This document shows, in pieces, positions 7,411-16,415 of a stretch of DNA of 64,000 nt. Below the pieces are notes generated by a model, which was not told where the DNA came from, did not search any database, and saw only the letters and a list, made by a program, of their open reading frames with translations. The stretch spans positions 242,030-306,029 of the forward strand of contig NZ_JAOVZN010000002.1 of assembly GCF_025717045.1 (NCBI RefSeq). Reading direction: 5' to 3'. Source of the DNA: Flavobacterium sp. SH_e. Lineage in GTDB: Bacteria; Bacteroidota; Bacteroidia; Flavobacteriales; Flavobacteriaceae. A program made the translations under genes and the position numbers. Every line of letters starts with the position of its first letter. Positions within the stretch are counted from its first letter, which is position 1.

Positions 7411-8268
7411 TTACTTTGTACCTTCAAAAAGAAACTCAATCACTTTATCATACAATTCGTCATCATGCATGCCGTGGCCTAAACCGCTGGTTTCTATAAA
7501 TTGACTGTTTTTCCAATTGCTGGCTATTTTTTGCCCTTCGGCGAAAGCCACAATTTTATCAGAAGTATCGTGAGCAATAAATCCAGGAATAGTAAATTTA
7601 GATGCAAATTTTTGCCCTGAAAAATCTTCTAATTTAAAATTGAAACGATTTATGAATTTATTTTCTAGAAGAGGAAGCATTTTTCTGTTCAAACTCAACA
7701 TCGAAATGTAATTGTCAATCAAAGTTTTTAAATCTGAAGGAGCGCCCAAAATCACCATTTTATTGATGCTCGTATTCGGAAATAAATATTGATGATAAAC
7801 ACAAGCTGCGCCACCAATAGAATGTCCAATTATAATTTCAGGCTGATATTTTTCTACAGCTTTATTGATGAATTCGGCATAAAGCGGAACATTAAATTCT
7901 TTTCCACTGCTTTGCCCGTGCGCAGGTGCATCAATTGCTATAATTGTACTTCCTGACTTCTGAAGATGCGGTAAAGTCTTTTTCCAGCGAGAAGCATTGC
8001 TTTCCCAACCGTGAACTAGTAGAATTTTGGTTTCATTTCCTTTCCAAATGTAAGTTTGAAAATGATGTTCGTTATGATGAAATGTTTCTGTTTCTGTATG
8101 TCGTAAAACTTTTGGAAGTTCTTCTTTTTTTAATCGGCCAACTCGTGGCTGGCTAAAAAGTGCATACGAAAGTTCCATCGCTTTTTGTGGACGAACATAA
8201 CTCAAGAAGTTTATATAAGTTCCAACTGATTTTAATGTGATAAAACGAATTCCTTTTTTAATTTTCAA
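7411..8268 (-). CDS. Alpha/beta hydrolase
   Basis: This 285-residue protein has the alpha/beta hydrolase landmarks: oxyanion-hole motif LLVHGWESN (about residue 85), nucleophile elbow GHSIGG with the catalytic Ser (about 148), a probable acidic residue in AHDTSDKIV (about 234), and the catalytic His in GLGHGMHD (about 264). The first 50 residues are basic and may form an amphipathic or membrane-associated helix. No signal peptide is evident. The substrate cannot be inferred. A 24-bp inverted repeat lies upstream of its start. Confidence 0.85.
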   Translation of the reverse strand: MKIKKGIRFITLKSVGTYINFLSYVRPQKAMELSYALFSQPRVGRLKKEELPKVLRHTETETFHHNEHHFQTYIWKGNETKILLVHGWESNASRWKKTLPHLQKSGSTIIAIDAPAHGQSSGKEFNVPLYAEFINKAVEKYQPEIIIGHSIGGAACVYHQYLFPNTSINKMVILGAPSDLKTLIDNYISMLSLNRKMLPLLENKFINRFNFKLEDFSGQKFASKFTIPGFIAHDTSDKIVAFAEGQKIASNWKNSQFIETSGLGHGMHDDELYDKVIEFLFEGTK

Positions 8269-8327
8269 AACTTAAATTTTTATTCTTGTAAAGGTAAAAA
8301 ATATGATTTTAAACTTGCTGAAAAATA

Positions 8328-8409
8328 TTTTGCCACAGATTAAAAAGATTAGCGCAGATTAATTCATTCAACTCCGAAATAAAAATAATCTTTTTAATCT
8401 GTGGCAAAA
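8328..8409. repeat. Perfect 24-bp inverted repeat with a 34-nt loop
   Basis: The left arm 8328-8351 (TTTTGCCACAGATTAAAAAG and four further bases) is exactly complementary to 8386-8409. It occupies the gap upstream of the hydrolase and downstream of the coiled-coil gene, next to a separate conventional terminator. The loop contains a partial echo of the arm (GCGCAGATTAA). The words resemble repeats I recall from other flavobacterial genomes. Confidence 0.75.
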
Positions 8410-8420
8410 ATTAAACGCAA

Positions 8421-8448
8421 AAAAAAAGTCCCGATTAAATCGGGACTT
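8421..8448 (-). terminator. Terminator of the Nif3/coiled-coil operon
   Basis: On the minus strand AAGTCCCGATT pairs with AATCGGGACTT (8426-8436 and 8438-8448) and is followed by a run of seven T. It lies 5 bp after the stop of the coiled-coil gene. Confidence 0.85.
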
Positions 8449-8453
8449 GATAT

Positions 8454-9233
8454 TTAGAATTTTGCGAACAATTGTTCCATTTTTTCTTTTTCTTCTTCAG
8501 CTAATTGAGTATCAACTAAAATTCTTCCAGAGTGCTCATCAGTGATGATTTTCTTTCTTGAAGCAATTTCTACCTGAGTTTGTGGTGGAATTGTGAAGAA
8601 AGATCCAGCAGAAGCTCCTCTTTCGATAGAAACTACAGCTAATCCGTTACGAACACTGCTTCTGATTCTGTTATAAGCAGCTAATAATCTGTCTTCGATT
8701 TGTGCAGCGTATTCAGCAGATTTCTCAGTTAAGAAAGTTTCTTCTTTCTGAGTTTCAGCCATAATAGCGTCTAATTCAGATTTTTTATGTTTTAAATGAG
8801 AGCTTTTTGCATCAAGTTTTTCTTTTAAATTAGAAATAACTTCTTTTTTGTGCTCGATAGAAGCTTTCATTTCTTTGATTTGCTTTTCAGCCAATTGAAT
8901 TTCTAATTCTTGAAATTCAACTTCTTTTGTCAAAGAATTAAATTCTCTGTTGTTACGTACTGATTCTTGTTGTTTTGTGTACTTTTTGATCACTTCTTTA
9001 TGCTCCTCAATAGCAATTTTTTTTGCTTTGATTTGCTCCTCAATCACTTCAAGTTCACCTTTCAGTTTTTCTGAACGAGTGCTTAAACCTGCAACTTCAT
9101 CTTCTAAATCTTCAACCTCTAAAGGAAGTTCTCCTCTAACGTTTCTGATTTCGTCAATTCTAGAGTCAATAAGCTGTAAATCATATATTGCTCTTAACTT
9201 GTCCTCAACACTTAATTCTTTCGTATTCGTCAT
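8454..9233 (-). CDS. CT398-like coiled-coil protein with cysteine-less zinc-ribbon domain
   Basis: This 259-residue protein has a long antiparallel coiled-coil hairpin (about residues 10-190, with heptads rich in Glu, Lys and Leu). It ends in the domain that in relatives is a four-cysteine zinc ribbon (zf-RING_7, PF02591). The flanking residues are conserved (FTIPPQTQVEIASRKKIIT, then GRILVD), but the Cys pairs are replaced: the position of the first CxxC reads SAGS and that of the second reads DEHS. No cysteine is present in the domain. The gene is 3 bp downstream of the Nif3-like gene, a pairing seen in many bacteria; a nucleic-acid or RNA-related role is assumed for the family. Confidence 0.85.
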   Translation of the reverse strand: MTNTKELSVEDKLRAIYDLQLIDSRIDEIRNVRGELPLEVEDLEDEVAGLSTRSEKLKGELEVIEEQIKAKKIAIEEHKEVIKKYTKQQESVRNNREFNSLTKEVEFQELEIQLAEKQIKEMKASIEHKKEVISNLKEKLDAKSSHLKHKKSELDAIMAETQKEETFLTEKSAEYAAQIEDRLLAAYNRIRSSVRNGLAVVSIERGASAGSFFTIPPQTQVEIASRKKIITDEHSGRILVDTQLAEEEKEKMEQLFAKF

Positions 9234-9236
9234 ATT

Positions 9237-10331
9237 TTATAAGTACTTAACTGGATTTGTATTTTCTTCCGATAAAATGATCGCAAAATTAAGAATTTTT
9301 TTTCGAAGATAATCAACAATATAGTTTTTTGTATAGCGTTCACTCTCAAAATGACCAATATCCGCCAAAAGTAACTTGTTTTCGGCTTCATAAAATTGAT
9401 GATATTTTAAATCGGCTGTCAAAAAAGCATCGGCTCCAGCCTGAATTGCATTTTTTATAGCAAAACTTCCTGAACCGCCCAAAACTGCCACTTTTTTTAT
9501 TTTTTTGCCTAAAAAAGCAGAATGACGAATTCCATCAGCAATCATTTTGTCTTTTACGAAGTGAAGAAATTCTTTTTCATCCATTTCAGTTTCAAATTCA
9601 CCAATCATTCCCAAACCAATATTTTGATGCGAATTTTCAAGATTATAAATTTCGTAAGCTACTTCTTCGTAAATATGATTGGCAAAAAGCGCTTTTAAAA
9701 TTCGTGATTGCAAGTGTTTTTCAAAAACTACTTCGATTTTGATTTCTTCACCTGTGTGCAGTTTTCCTTTTTCTCCAATTACTGGATTGCTGTCTTCGTT
9801 TCCTTGAAAAGTAAAAAAGCCTTGAGTGTTAAAACTGCAATTGTCATAGTTGCCAATTTTTCCTGCGCCTGCTTCAAATAAGGCATTTCGAACTTTATCG
9901 GCATTATCTGGAACGGTAAAAGTGACTAATTTTTGAATGAAGTTTTGTTTCGGAATCAAAACTTTGGTATTTGTCAATCCTAAAGCATCACAGAAAATTT
10001 TATTCACGCCTTGCGAATGATTATCAAGCGCCGTATGAACGGCATAAATAGCAATGTCATTTTTGATTGCTTTTAAAATAGCGCGTTCAACATAATTTTT
10101 GCCTGTAATTTTTTTAATTCCAGAAAATAATATCGGGTGAAAACAAACTACCAAATTGCAGTTTTTAGCAATTGCTTCATCAATTACATTTTCTAAGGCA
10201 TCGTGGCAAACTAAAATTCCTGTGCTTTCGGTTTCCGAATTGCCAACTAAAAGTCCAACGTTGTCAAAATCTTCGGCGTAAGCCAAAGGAGACATTTCTT
10301 CAAGAACCGCTATTATTTCTTTAATTTTCAT
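9237..10331 (-). CDS. Nif3-like dinuclear metal-centre protein
   Basis: This 364-residue protein belongs to the YqfO/Nif3 family, which forms a hexameric toroid with a two-metal site per subunit. Conserved metal-binding elements are visible: VCFHPILFSG (about residue 65), YAVHTALDNHSQG (about 100) and, near the end, ADIGHFESERY. The long version has a central CutA-like insert (about 130-235). Older names such as GTP cyclohydrolase type I, NIF3 family, lack biochemical support. It is the first gene of an operon with the coiled-coil protein and has a good promoter (-33 TTG, -7 TACTTTTG). Confidence 0.9.
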   Translation of the reverse strand: MKIKEIIAVLEEMSPLAYAEDFDNVGLLVGNSETESTGILVCHDALENVIDEAIAKNCNLVVCFHPILFSGIKKITGKNYVERAILKAIKNDIAIYAVHTALDNHSQGVNKIFCDALGLTNTKVLIPKQNFIQKLVTFTVPDNADKVRNALFEAGAGKIGNYDNCSFNTQGFFTFQGNEDSNPVIGEKGKLHTGEEIKIEVVFEKHLQSRILKALFANHIYEEVAYEIYNLENSHQNIGLGMIGEFETEMDEKEFLHFVKDKMIADGIRHSAFLGKKIKKVAVLGGSGSFAIKNAIQAGADAFLTADLKYHQFYEAENKLLLADIGHFESERYTKNYIVDYLRKKILNFAIILSEENTNPVKYL

Positions 10332-10360
10332 TCGTATTTTAAAAGGTTTAAGGTGAACAA

Positions 10361-10390
10361 CAAAAGTAATCCAAATTCTAAACTATTACA
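10361..10390 (-). promoter_or_regulatory. Promoter of the Nif3-like operon
   Basis: On the minus strand TTG (10390-10388) and TACTTTTG (10368-10361) are separated by 19 bp. The -7 box ends 29 bp before the ATG at 10331. Confidence 0.5.
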
Positions 10391-10458
10391 ATCAAAGAAA
10401 TAATGTGACTTTTACTAATTGAGATTTCTGGTGAATTTTAGTTTTAAATGATTTTCAG

Positions 10459-12945
10459 TTAATAACATAAATCGAAAATGATTTTTTCATCAGGCAGGAT
10501 AAAACTGTTATTTTTCCAAAAATCTAAATTTTCGGGAACTGAATTATTTAAGCCAATTTTTAAAAGCGCTCGATTGAGTTTTTCAGTATTTATCGTTTTT
10601 ACTTCTGTAGACATTAGATTGTTGACATTATAGGTGTCGTATAAAAAGGAATTATCAGCTGTTGAAGTGATAATCGATTTGTCTATTACATTGAGATAAT
10701 TAATAAAATATTTTCCATCTGATAGTTTATACGTTATTGTGATTTTATGATTCATTTGTGCAGTTTTACCAACCTGATTTTTTAATTCAAATGGTTCTCT
10801 GGTAACACAATGTTCATACTTTAATACAGCAAATGTTTGCGTGTCGATATATAAAACTCCAGAGGATTTTTTTGGTGCAGGATAACCATAACCTGTAGAA
10901 TATGCACCAGGCTCATTGTTTTGGAAGCTTATTTTGTAGACTTTCTGGTCGTTGTAAGGGACAATGCCTTCTTTTTTTAACGTATAAGAAGCGGGTTTAT
11001 AAAGTACATTGGCTTTGCTTAGAATAAGATCACGATCAAACAGAAAAGCAAAAGTAGCCATGCTGCCGAGTTTGTTTTTCGAAGTATTTTTAATAATCTC
11101 GCGGGTTTGCTGTATTTCTCCAAATATTTTTTCTTCAGGATTATTGACACCTTTCATTCCTGTTGAATTATAGGTTGCTATAATTGATTCGTCATGAGAA
11201 ATAACTTCATTGTTTTTAATTACTTTATTGCTAAAAAAGAATGTTTGATTGTACGGGTTCTGATCGTAATTGAGTTCAATATTAATCTGAGCTTTTGCTA
11301 CTATTTCTTCTGCAGATAATGGTTTTGAGGTCGAACTTACTACAACTTCATTTAAATTAATAGTTTGAAAATGAAATGGTCTTAGTTTTATTTTTACAAA
11401 ATGTTTATTCGTATCAACAAGATTTTTAATTGAAATCGTGTCCGAAATATATCCAAAAGCCGATACAATGATTTTGTTATTAAAATTAGGTTTATCTATT
11501 AGAATCGAAAATTCCCCTTCTTTATTTGCCAGAATATTTTTGTTTGTTTGTTGTATTGAGACGTCAGCATTTGCGATTATTTTATGATTTTTAAAATCGT
11601 TTATTTTTCCATTTATGACAAATGCATCGTTTTGAGCTTGTACATAATTTTCTTTTTCAAATAATCTTGTTTCAGGCTGATATGATTTTTTAATGAAAAA
11701 AAGACCATCAAAAATAGTATTCCATTTTGCTTTTATTGGTATGTTTCCTAATGCAGAGCAGTAATAACCATTAGTTTCTTTCTTGTCAAATTCGAAAAAC
11801 ACTTTTTTATAACCTTTATTTGAATTTTGTTGTTCGATGCTATTTTCAGGAGGAGTAAGAATTGGAAGAGTTTTGCCATCTACACGTCCATACAATCCTT
11901 CGTAAGAGGAAAATGCAATACTATAAACTTCATCTTTAAAATAAGTTTTTAAAAGACCGCCCATTGGTAATGCTCCTTCAAGAAGTTTTGCTCCTTCGCC
12001 AGGAGTATAATCTGTAAAACCAGTGATTTTAAGCTCCATGTCTGACTGCTTTTGCAAATAATTTTCAGTTACTTCAGTAAATTCTGTTTGGTCGATATTT
12101 TTGGAAAAATGATAAGAAGCTCCCCAGCAAATCATTTTTTCATTTGGATACATTTCGGATAAGAAAATCAAATTTTTTGACATTTGCTTGTCTCTCGGAT
12201 TTTGAACCGCAACTTTTTGGTTTTGCAATTGCATGACCTCAAAATTGACATCAGAAATTTTACTATTGATGACCTGTTTCAGCATTTTTTCATGGAAAGT
12301 CGGATTTTGTATTTCTTTGAGAGCGTTTACCAGAATATTAAAATCTTGATACAAATCGGTAGAATCTTTTCTGCTGTTGGCAATACTTTCCAAGTCTCTA
12401 AAAACAAAGGCTTTTTCTATTCTTGTCAAACTGTTTTTAGCAATATTAATTTTTCTGTTTTTGATCAAATCAGTTAAATCATTCATAAAATGATTCGAAA
12501 AAAGAATTCCTTCCTGGCTATCAAATCCTAAGATTTTTATAGTGTCTTTTTGTTTGGCGCGTTCTTCAATATAAAGAAGTAAATTTTGAAATGCTTTGCT
12601 ATCAGACCATATATCTAGAATACTTTGGTCGAAAACCTCGATTGCAGTCTTTTTTTTCGAATATTCTTGAAACGCTTTATACTGATCATACATTCCACTT
12701 TCGAAAGCGATAGCATTGTATTTCTGCTTTTCGTGCAGATATTTTATGATATTCACTTTTTCATCAAAAGTAGCTCCGTCACCATGAGATTGTTCTCCCA
12801 ATAAAACGATTTTTTTATTTTTAAGAATGGTATCTAAAAACGAATAGTCATTATTTTCGATTTTGCAATATTTGCCCGATATTATATTTTGTGAAAAAGT
12901 TAAATTTAAAAGTAAAACACAAAATAGCGTAAAATAAAATTTCAT
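10459..12945 (-). CDS. Secreted erythromycin-esterase-like / carboxypeptidase-regulatory-like fusion protein
   Basis: This 828-residue protein begins with a signal peptide (ending FSQ, residue 19). Residues about 40-330 match the erythromycin esterase-like fold: LLGEQSHGDGATFDEK carries the predicted catalytic His, AFESGMYDQY the Glu, and GASYHFSKN the second His. A linker with beta-rich sequence follows. A carboxypeptidase regulatory-like (CNA-B type) domain lies at about 455-535 (NGKINDF, then FGYISDT). A C-terminal region of about 280 residues begins with VVVSSTSKPLSAEEIVAKA, a pattern seen after such domains in Bacteroidota outer-surface proteins. An antibiotic-resistance role should not be assumed; an envelope esterase is as likely. 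Confidence 0.75.
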   Translation of the reverse strand: MKFYFTLFCVLLLNLTFSQNIISGKYCKIENNDYSFLDTILKNKKIVLLGEQSHGDGATFDEKVNIIKYLHEKQKYNAIAFESGMYDQYKAFQEYSKKKTAIEVFDQSILDIWSDSKAFQNLLLYIEERAKQKDTIKILGFDSQEGILFSNHFMNDLTDLIKNRKINIAKNSLTRIEKAFVFRDLESIANSRKDSTDLYQDFNILVNALKEIQNPTFHEKMLKQVINSKISDVNFEVMQLQNQKVAVQNPRDKQMSKNLIFLSEMYPNEKMICWGASYHFSKNIDQTEFTEVTENYLQKQSDMELKITGFTDYTPGEGAKLLEGALPMGGLLKTYFKDEVYSIAFSSYEGLYGRVDGKTLPILTPPENSIEQQNSNKGYKKVFFEFDKKETNGYYCSALGNIPIKAKWNTIFDGLFFIKKSYQPETRLFEKENYVQAQNDAFVINGKINDFKNHKIIANADVSIQQTNKNILANKEGEFSILIDKPNFNNKIIVSAFGYISDTISIKNLVDTNKHFVKIKLRPFHFQTINLNEVVVSSTSKPLSAEEIVAKAQINIELNYDQNPYNQTFFFSNKVIKNNEVISHDESIIATYNSTGMKGVNNPEEKIFGEIQQTREIIKNTSKNKLGSMATFAFLFDRDLILSKANVLYKPASYTLKKEGIVPYNDQKVYKISFQNNEPGAYSTGYGYPAPKKSSGVLYIDTQTFAVLKYEHCVTREPFELKNQVGKTAQMNHKITITYKLSDGKYFINYLNVIDKSIITSTADNSFLYDTYNVNNLMSTEVKTINTEKLNRALLKIGLNNSVPENLDFWKNNSFILPDEKIIFDLCY

Positions 12946-12958
12946 GATCTATTAGTTT

Positions 12959-12983
12959 TCTAATCAGAATTCTCTTGATTAGA
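12959..12983. other. Short inverted repeat before the esterase-like gene
   Basis: TCTAATCA (12959-12966) and TGATTAGA (12976-12983) flank 9 bp and start 14 bp upstream of the ATG at 12945. It would lie in the mRNA leader, as an operator or a small hairpin. The remainder of the divergent gap 12946-13165 is AT-rich without recognisable features except the lpxK box. Confidence 0.35.
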
Positions 12984-13153
12984 TTTTAAATTGTTTAAGG
13001 AAAAATCGTTCTAAAAGTAGTGTAATAATTTATTGTTTTTAGATTTTTTTCTGATATTTCTTTCTAATTTTTATAGGTAACTAAAAGTTGCTTTGTGTGC
13101 AATTTTATCAATTTTTATATTTTTATAATTTCTAATAATAGTATAAAAAATTA

Positions 13154-13161
13154 TACTTTCG
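13154..13161 (+). promoter_or_regulatory. Near-consensus -7 box TACTTTCG next to the lpxK start
   Basis: TACTTTCG differs from TAnnTTTG at one position and is followed by only four bases before the ATG at 13166. This is the same close spacing as at rluF and suggests a leaderless or near-leaderless mRNA. Confidence 0.35.
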
Positions 13162-13165
13162 TAAA

Positions 13166-14179
13166 ATGAACATACTTCGAAAAATACTTTTCCCATTCGC
13201 TGTTTTATACGGATTCATAACTTCGATCCGTAATTTTCTTTTTGATAAAGAAATTTTAAAATCGACTTCATTTGATCTTCCAGTAATTGCGGTTGGAAAT
13301 CTAAGTGTTGGCGGAACTGGAAAAACGCCTCAAATCGAATATTTGATCCGTTTATTATCTGATAAATATAAAGTGGCAACTTTGAGCCGTGGTTATAAAA
13401 GAAAGTCAGAAGGTTTTATTTTGGCTGACGACAATTCGAATGCTGAAATTTTGGGAGATGAACCTTTTCAGTTTTATCAAAAATTTCCAAATGTAATGGT
13501 TGCGGTTGATGCCAATCGCACAAACGGAATTCAGCAATTGCTTTCTCAAAACGAAAAACCAGAAATTATTTTGCTGGATGACGCTTATCAGCACAGAAAA
13601 GTAAAAGCAGGTTTCTACATTTTACTGACTTCTTACGGCGATTTGTATTCAGATGATTTTATGCTTCCAACAGGAAATTTAAGAGAAAGTAGGAGCGGGG
13701 CAGAAAGAGCCAATATCGTAATCGTTACAAAATGTCCTAAGATTTTATCTGAAGGAGAACAAGCCGAAATTCGCTTAAAGCTAAAGTTAAGCTGTTCGCA
13801 GCAAGTCTTTTTTACATTTATTGATTACGATATTTTTATTTGCAGTAAGCATCAAAAAATTGCAGTTATCGAAATCAAAGAGGAGCCTAAATTACTCTTG
13901 GCGGGAATTGCAAAACCAAAACCTTTTTTTGATTATTTAAAAAATGAAAACGATGAATGTTTAACTTTTCCTGACCATCATCATTTTTCTGATGCAGATT
14001 TAGATGCAATTCAAAATAAAGCAAACGGAAGAAAAATAATTACAACCGAAAAAGATTACGTGAGATTAAAAGATTCGAAATTGGTTTCTCAGCTCTATTA
14101 TCTGCCAATAAAAAGTTCTTTTATTAATCATCAGCAAAATTTTGATGCTACGATTTTAGAATATGTAAAGAAGATTTAG
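13166..14179 (+). CDS. lpxK: Tetraacyldisaccharide 4'-kinase
   Basis: This 337-residue enzyme phosphorylates the 4' position of the lipid A disaccharide at the inner membrane. It has an N-terminal membrane-associating helix (about 1-22), a Walker A motif at about residue 48 (GNLSVGGTGKTP) and the conserved segments TLSRGYKRKS, EILGDEPFQF and LLDDAYQHRKV, all typical of LpxK. Length agrees with the family. It is transcribed alone, divergently from the esterase-like gene and convergently with the hybrid kinase; no strong terminator is seen in the 38-bp convergent gap. Confidence 0.95.
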   Translation: MNILRKILFPFAVLYGFITSIRNFLFDKEILKSTSFDLPVIAVGNLSVGGTGKTPQIEYLIRLLSDKYKVATLSRGYKRKSEGFILADDNSNAEILGDEPFQFYQKFPNVMVAVDANRTNGIQQLLSQNEKPEIILLDDAYQHRKVKAGFYILLTSYGDLYSDDFMLPTGNLRESRSGAERANIVIVTKCPKILSEGEQAEIRLKLKLSCSQQVFFTFIDYDIFICSKHQKIAVIEIKEEPKLLLAGIAKPKPFFDYLKNENDECLTFPDHHHFSDADLDAIQNKANGRKIITTEKDYVRLKDSKLVSQLYYLPIKSSFINHQQNFDATILEYVKKI

Positions 14180-14217
14180 AAGCTTAGAATCGAATCTCAG
14201 CATCTCAGAAAATCTTT

Positions 14218-16398
14218 TTAATCAAAATACTTAGCAATAGTGCTGTAGAATTCGTCTGGAACGAAAGGTTTAGTAATAACGTCATCCATTCCAAAAGAAA
14301 GAAGCATATCTCGGTTTTCGTCAAGCGAAATAGCGGTCAAGGCGATAACAGGAGTCGTCTTGTCAAACTCTCTAATTAATTTGGTTGCCGTAGTTCCATT
14401 GATTCCAGGAAGGTGAACATCCATCAGAATCATATCAAAACGTTTGATTTTTAGAAGCTCAACAGCATCTTCTCCATTGTCAACAATCTCGCAAGTAATG
14501 TTTTTATTTTCTAACATCTTGCGAGTAATCATTTGATTGATTTTGTTGTCTTCAATCAATAAAATAGACTTGTTTTTCAATTGTTTGTCGTTATAAGGTT
14601 TTACTTCTTCAATTGCTTCCAAAGGTTCATTATTAATTTTGAAATTTAATTTGAAGGTAAACGTCGAACCTTTACCTACTTCACTTTTTAGTTTTATTTC
14701 GCCTCCTAAAAGTTCGATTAGTTTTTTAACAATAGTAAGACCAAGACCAGTTCCTCCATATTTTCGGTTAACTTCGATAGAACCTTGCGAAAAACTTTCA
14801 AAAACAGTTTGAAGCTTATCTTCTGGAATTCCTATTCCTGTATCTACGATTTCAAAATAAACAGTCGCTGTATCATCTTCTTGCGAATATAATTTGGCAA
14901 TAACATTTACGTGTCCGTTCTGAGTAAATTTTAAAGCATTGTTAATCAAATTCAAAATGATCTGAGACAGTTTAGTTGGATCTCCAATCAGATTATCTGG
15001 AATTGATTTGTCTATTTCTAAATTGAAATAGTTCTTATTAGCTGTAGCTAACTCTTTTAAAGAACTTTGAATATTAAAAAGAAGCTCTTTCAAATTAAAA
15101 CTGATATTTTCTACTTCAACTTTAGTCGAATCAATTTTATTGATCTCTAAAATTTCATTGATAAAAGTGGTTAAATAATTCCCAGAAAACTTTAAAGATT
15201 CTAAGTATTTTAATTGTCTTTTCTTTGGGTTGTCTTCTAGTAAGATATGTGTAATTCCGTTAATTGCATTCAAAGGAGTTCGCAATTCATGACTTACAGT
15301 CGAAAGAAATTCAGATCTGGCTTTTGATGCTTTTTCAGCTTTGTTTTTGGCCAAAATCAACTCTTTATTTTTTTCTCGAAGCAGTAAATTGTTTTGATTT
15401 CTAATGATATTGTTTTTGTATAAAGCCAAACTCAGAAGAGATAAAATCGAGATTAAAGCAATTGCCAAAATGCTGACCAATTTTGAATAACGATACGTTT
15501 TTAGCTGAAATTTTTCCTCGCTTTCTTTTTTAATAGTATTGTTTAAAGATTGGTTTTTCTTAAATTTCTCAAATTCGTCCAAATCAATTTTTGCATTTTT
15601 TAATTTTAAAAGATAATTCTCCAGCTGATAGTGTTCGTCTAAATAAGAGTATGCCAGATCATAGTTTTTGTTTTTTCTATAATACTGGCTTATTGCCAAA
15701 ACAATCTTAGATTTCTTTATAAAATCATTGCTTTTTGCATTATAATCTAAAGCTCTATCAAAGTAAATAATGGCCGAATCGTTTCTTTTTAGCTGCGTTT
15801 CAATCAAACCAAGCTGATAGTACGAATCAACTTTCGTTTTTAAGATTTCGTCATTATCTGGCTTTTTCGTGATTTTTCTAAAAGTCTTTGCTGCTTGAAT
15901 AAGATCTTTATTGGTTTTTAAAGCCAATGCGATTTGATAATCTAAAACATCAGCGTGATCTTCAATTTTAAGATCTTTTAATAAATCTTGTGCTTTTGCG
16001 TAATAAACCGCCGCGGTTTTATAGTCGCCTTTAGAAGTATTAGATAATCCAATATAATGGAGGGCCAAAACTTTAGTGCAGCTTGGCTTAAGCGTATCAA
16101 ATAAAGAAACCGTTTTGTGGAATTTTTTTAAAGCGTCTTCAAACTTTTGCTGATTATAAAAGATTTTACCGAGTTTGAAAGTTTGATTGGCTAAGTTTTC
16201 TTTTTTACCGTTTACCTCGCAAAAATTGATGGATTTTTGAGTAAAAAAAACAGCCTGATCGTATTTTTTATTGTTAAGGTTGGTGTTAGCCAGTTTATTG
16301 TAATAGGTAACACTATCTGTATTCTTTTTGACTTGAGAATACAAAAACGAGTTAAAAAAACAAACAACAATAAAAAGACAGTATTTCATGTATGGCAA
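14218..16398 (-). CDS. TPR-containing hybrid histidine kinase
   Basis: This is a 726-residue kinase (723 if the second ATG at 16389 is used, which begins the signal peptide MKYCLFIVVCFFNSFLYSQ more naturally). A tetratricopeptide-rich sensor region spans about 25-290, with one transmembrane helix at about 312-334 and a coiled coil. The HisKA domain carries His370 in STVSHELRTPLN. The HATPase domain shows N, G1 (DTGIGIPEDK) and G2 (GTGLGLTIVKK) boxes. The C-terminal receiver domain has Asp660 in ILMDVHLPG and a conserved Lys in ITKPFVP. The gene starts 17-26 bp downstream of gap, so it is likely co-transcribed. No DNA-binding output domain is present; a phosphorelay partner must lie elsewhere. 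Confidence 0.9.
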   Translation of the reverse strand: MPYMKYCLFIVVCFFNSFLYSQVKKNTDSVTYYNKLANTNLNNKKYDQAVFFTQKSINFCEVNGKKENLANQTFKLGKIFYNQQKFEDALKKFHKTVSLFDTLKPSCTKVLALHYIGLSNTSKGDYKTAAVYYAKAQDLLKDLKIEDHADVLDYQIALALKTNKDLIQAAKTFRKITKKPDNDEILKTKVDSYYQLGLIETQLKRNDSAIIYFDRALDYNAKSNDFIKKSKIVLAISQYYRKNKNYDLAYSYLDEHYQLENYLLKLKNAKIDLDEFEKFKKNQSLNNTIKKESEEKFQLKTYRYSKLVSILAIALISILSLLSLALYKNNIIRNQNNLLLREKNKELILAKNKAEKASKARSEFLSTVSHELRTPLNAINGITHILLEDNPKKRQLKYLESLKFSGNYLTTFINEILEINKIDSTKVEVENISFNLKELLFNIQSSLKELATANKNYFNLEIDKSIPDNLIGDPTKLSQIILNLINNALKFTQNGHVNVIAKLYSQEDDTATVYFEIVDTGIGIPEDKLQTVFESFSQGSIEVNRKYGGTGLGLTIVKKLIELLGGEIKLKSEVGKGSTFTFKLNFKINNEPLEAIEEVKPYNDKQLKNKSILLIEDNKINQMITRKMLENKNITCEIVDNGEDAVELLKIKRFDMILMDVHLPGINGTTATKLIREFDKTTPVIALTAISLDENRDMLLSFGMDDVITKPFVPDEFYSTIAKYFD

Positions 16399-16415
16399 TG
16401 CATTTACAATGAACC

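Noticed and set aside
10459..12945. Macrolide resistance gene call
   Set aside because: The esterase-like domain is only family-level similar and is fused to surface modules; nothing shows activity on macrolides.
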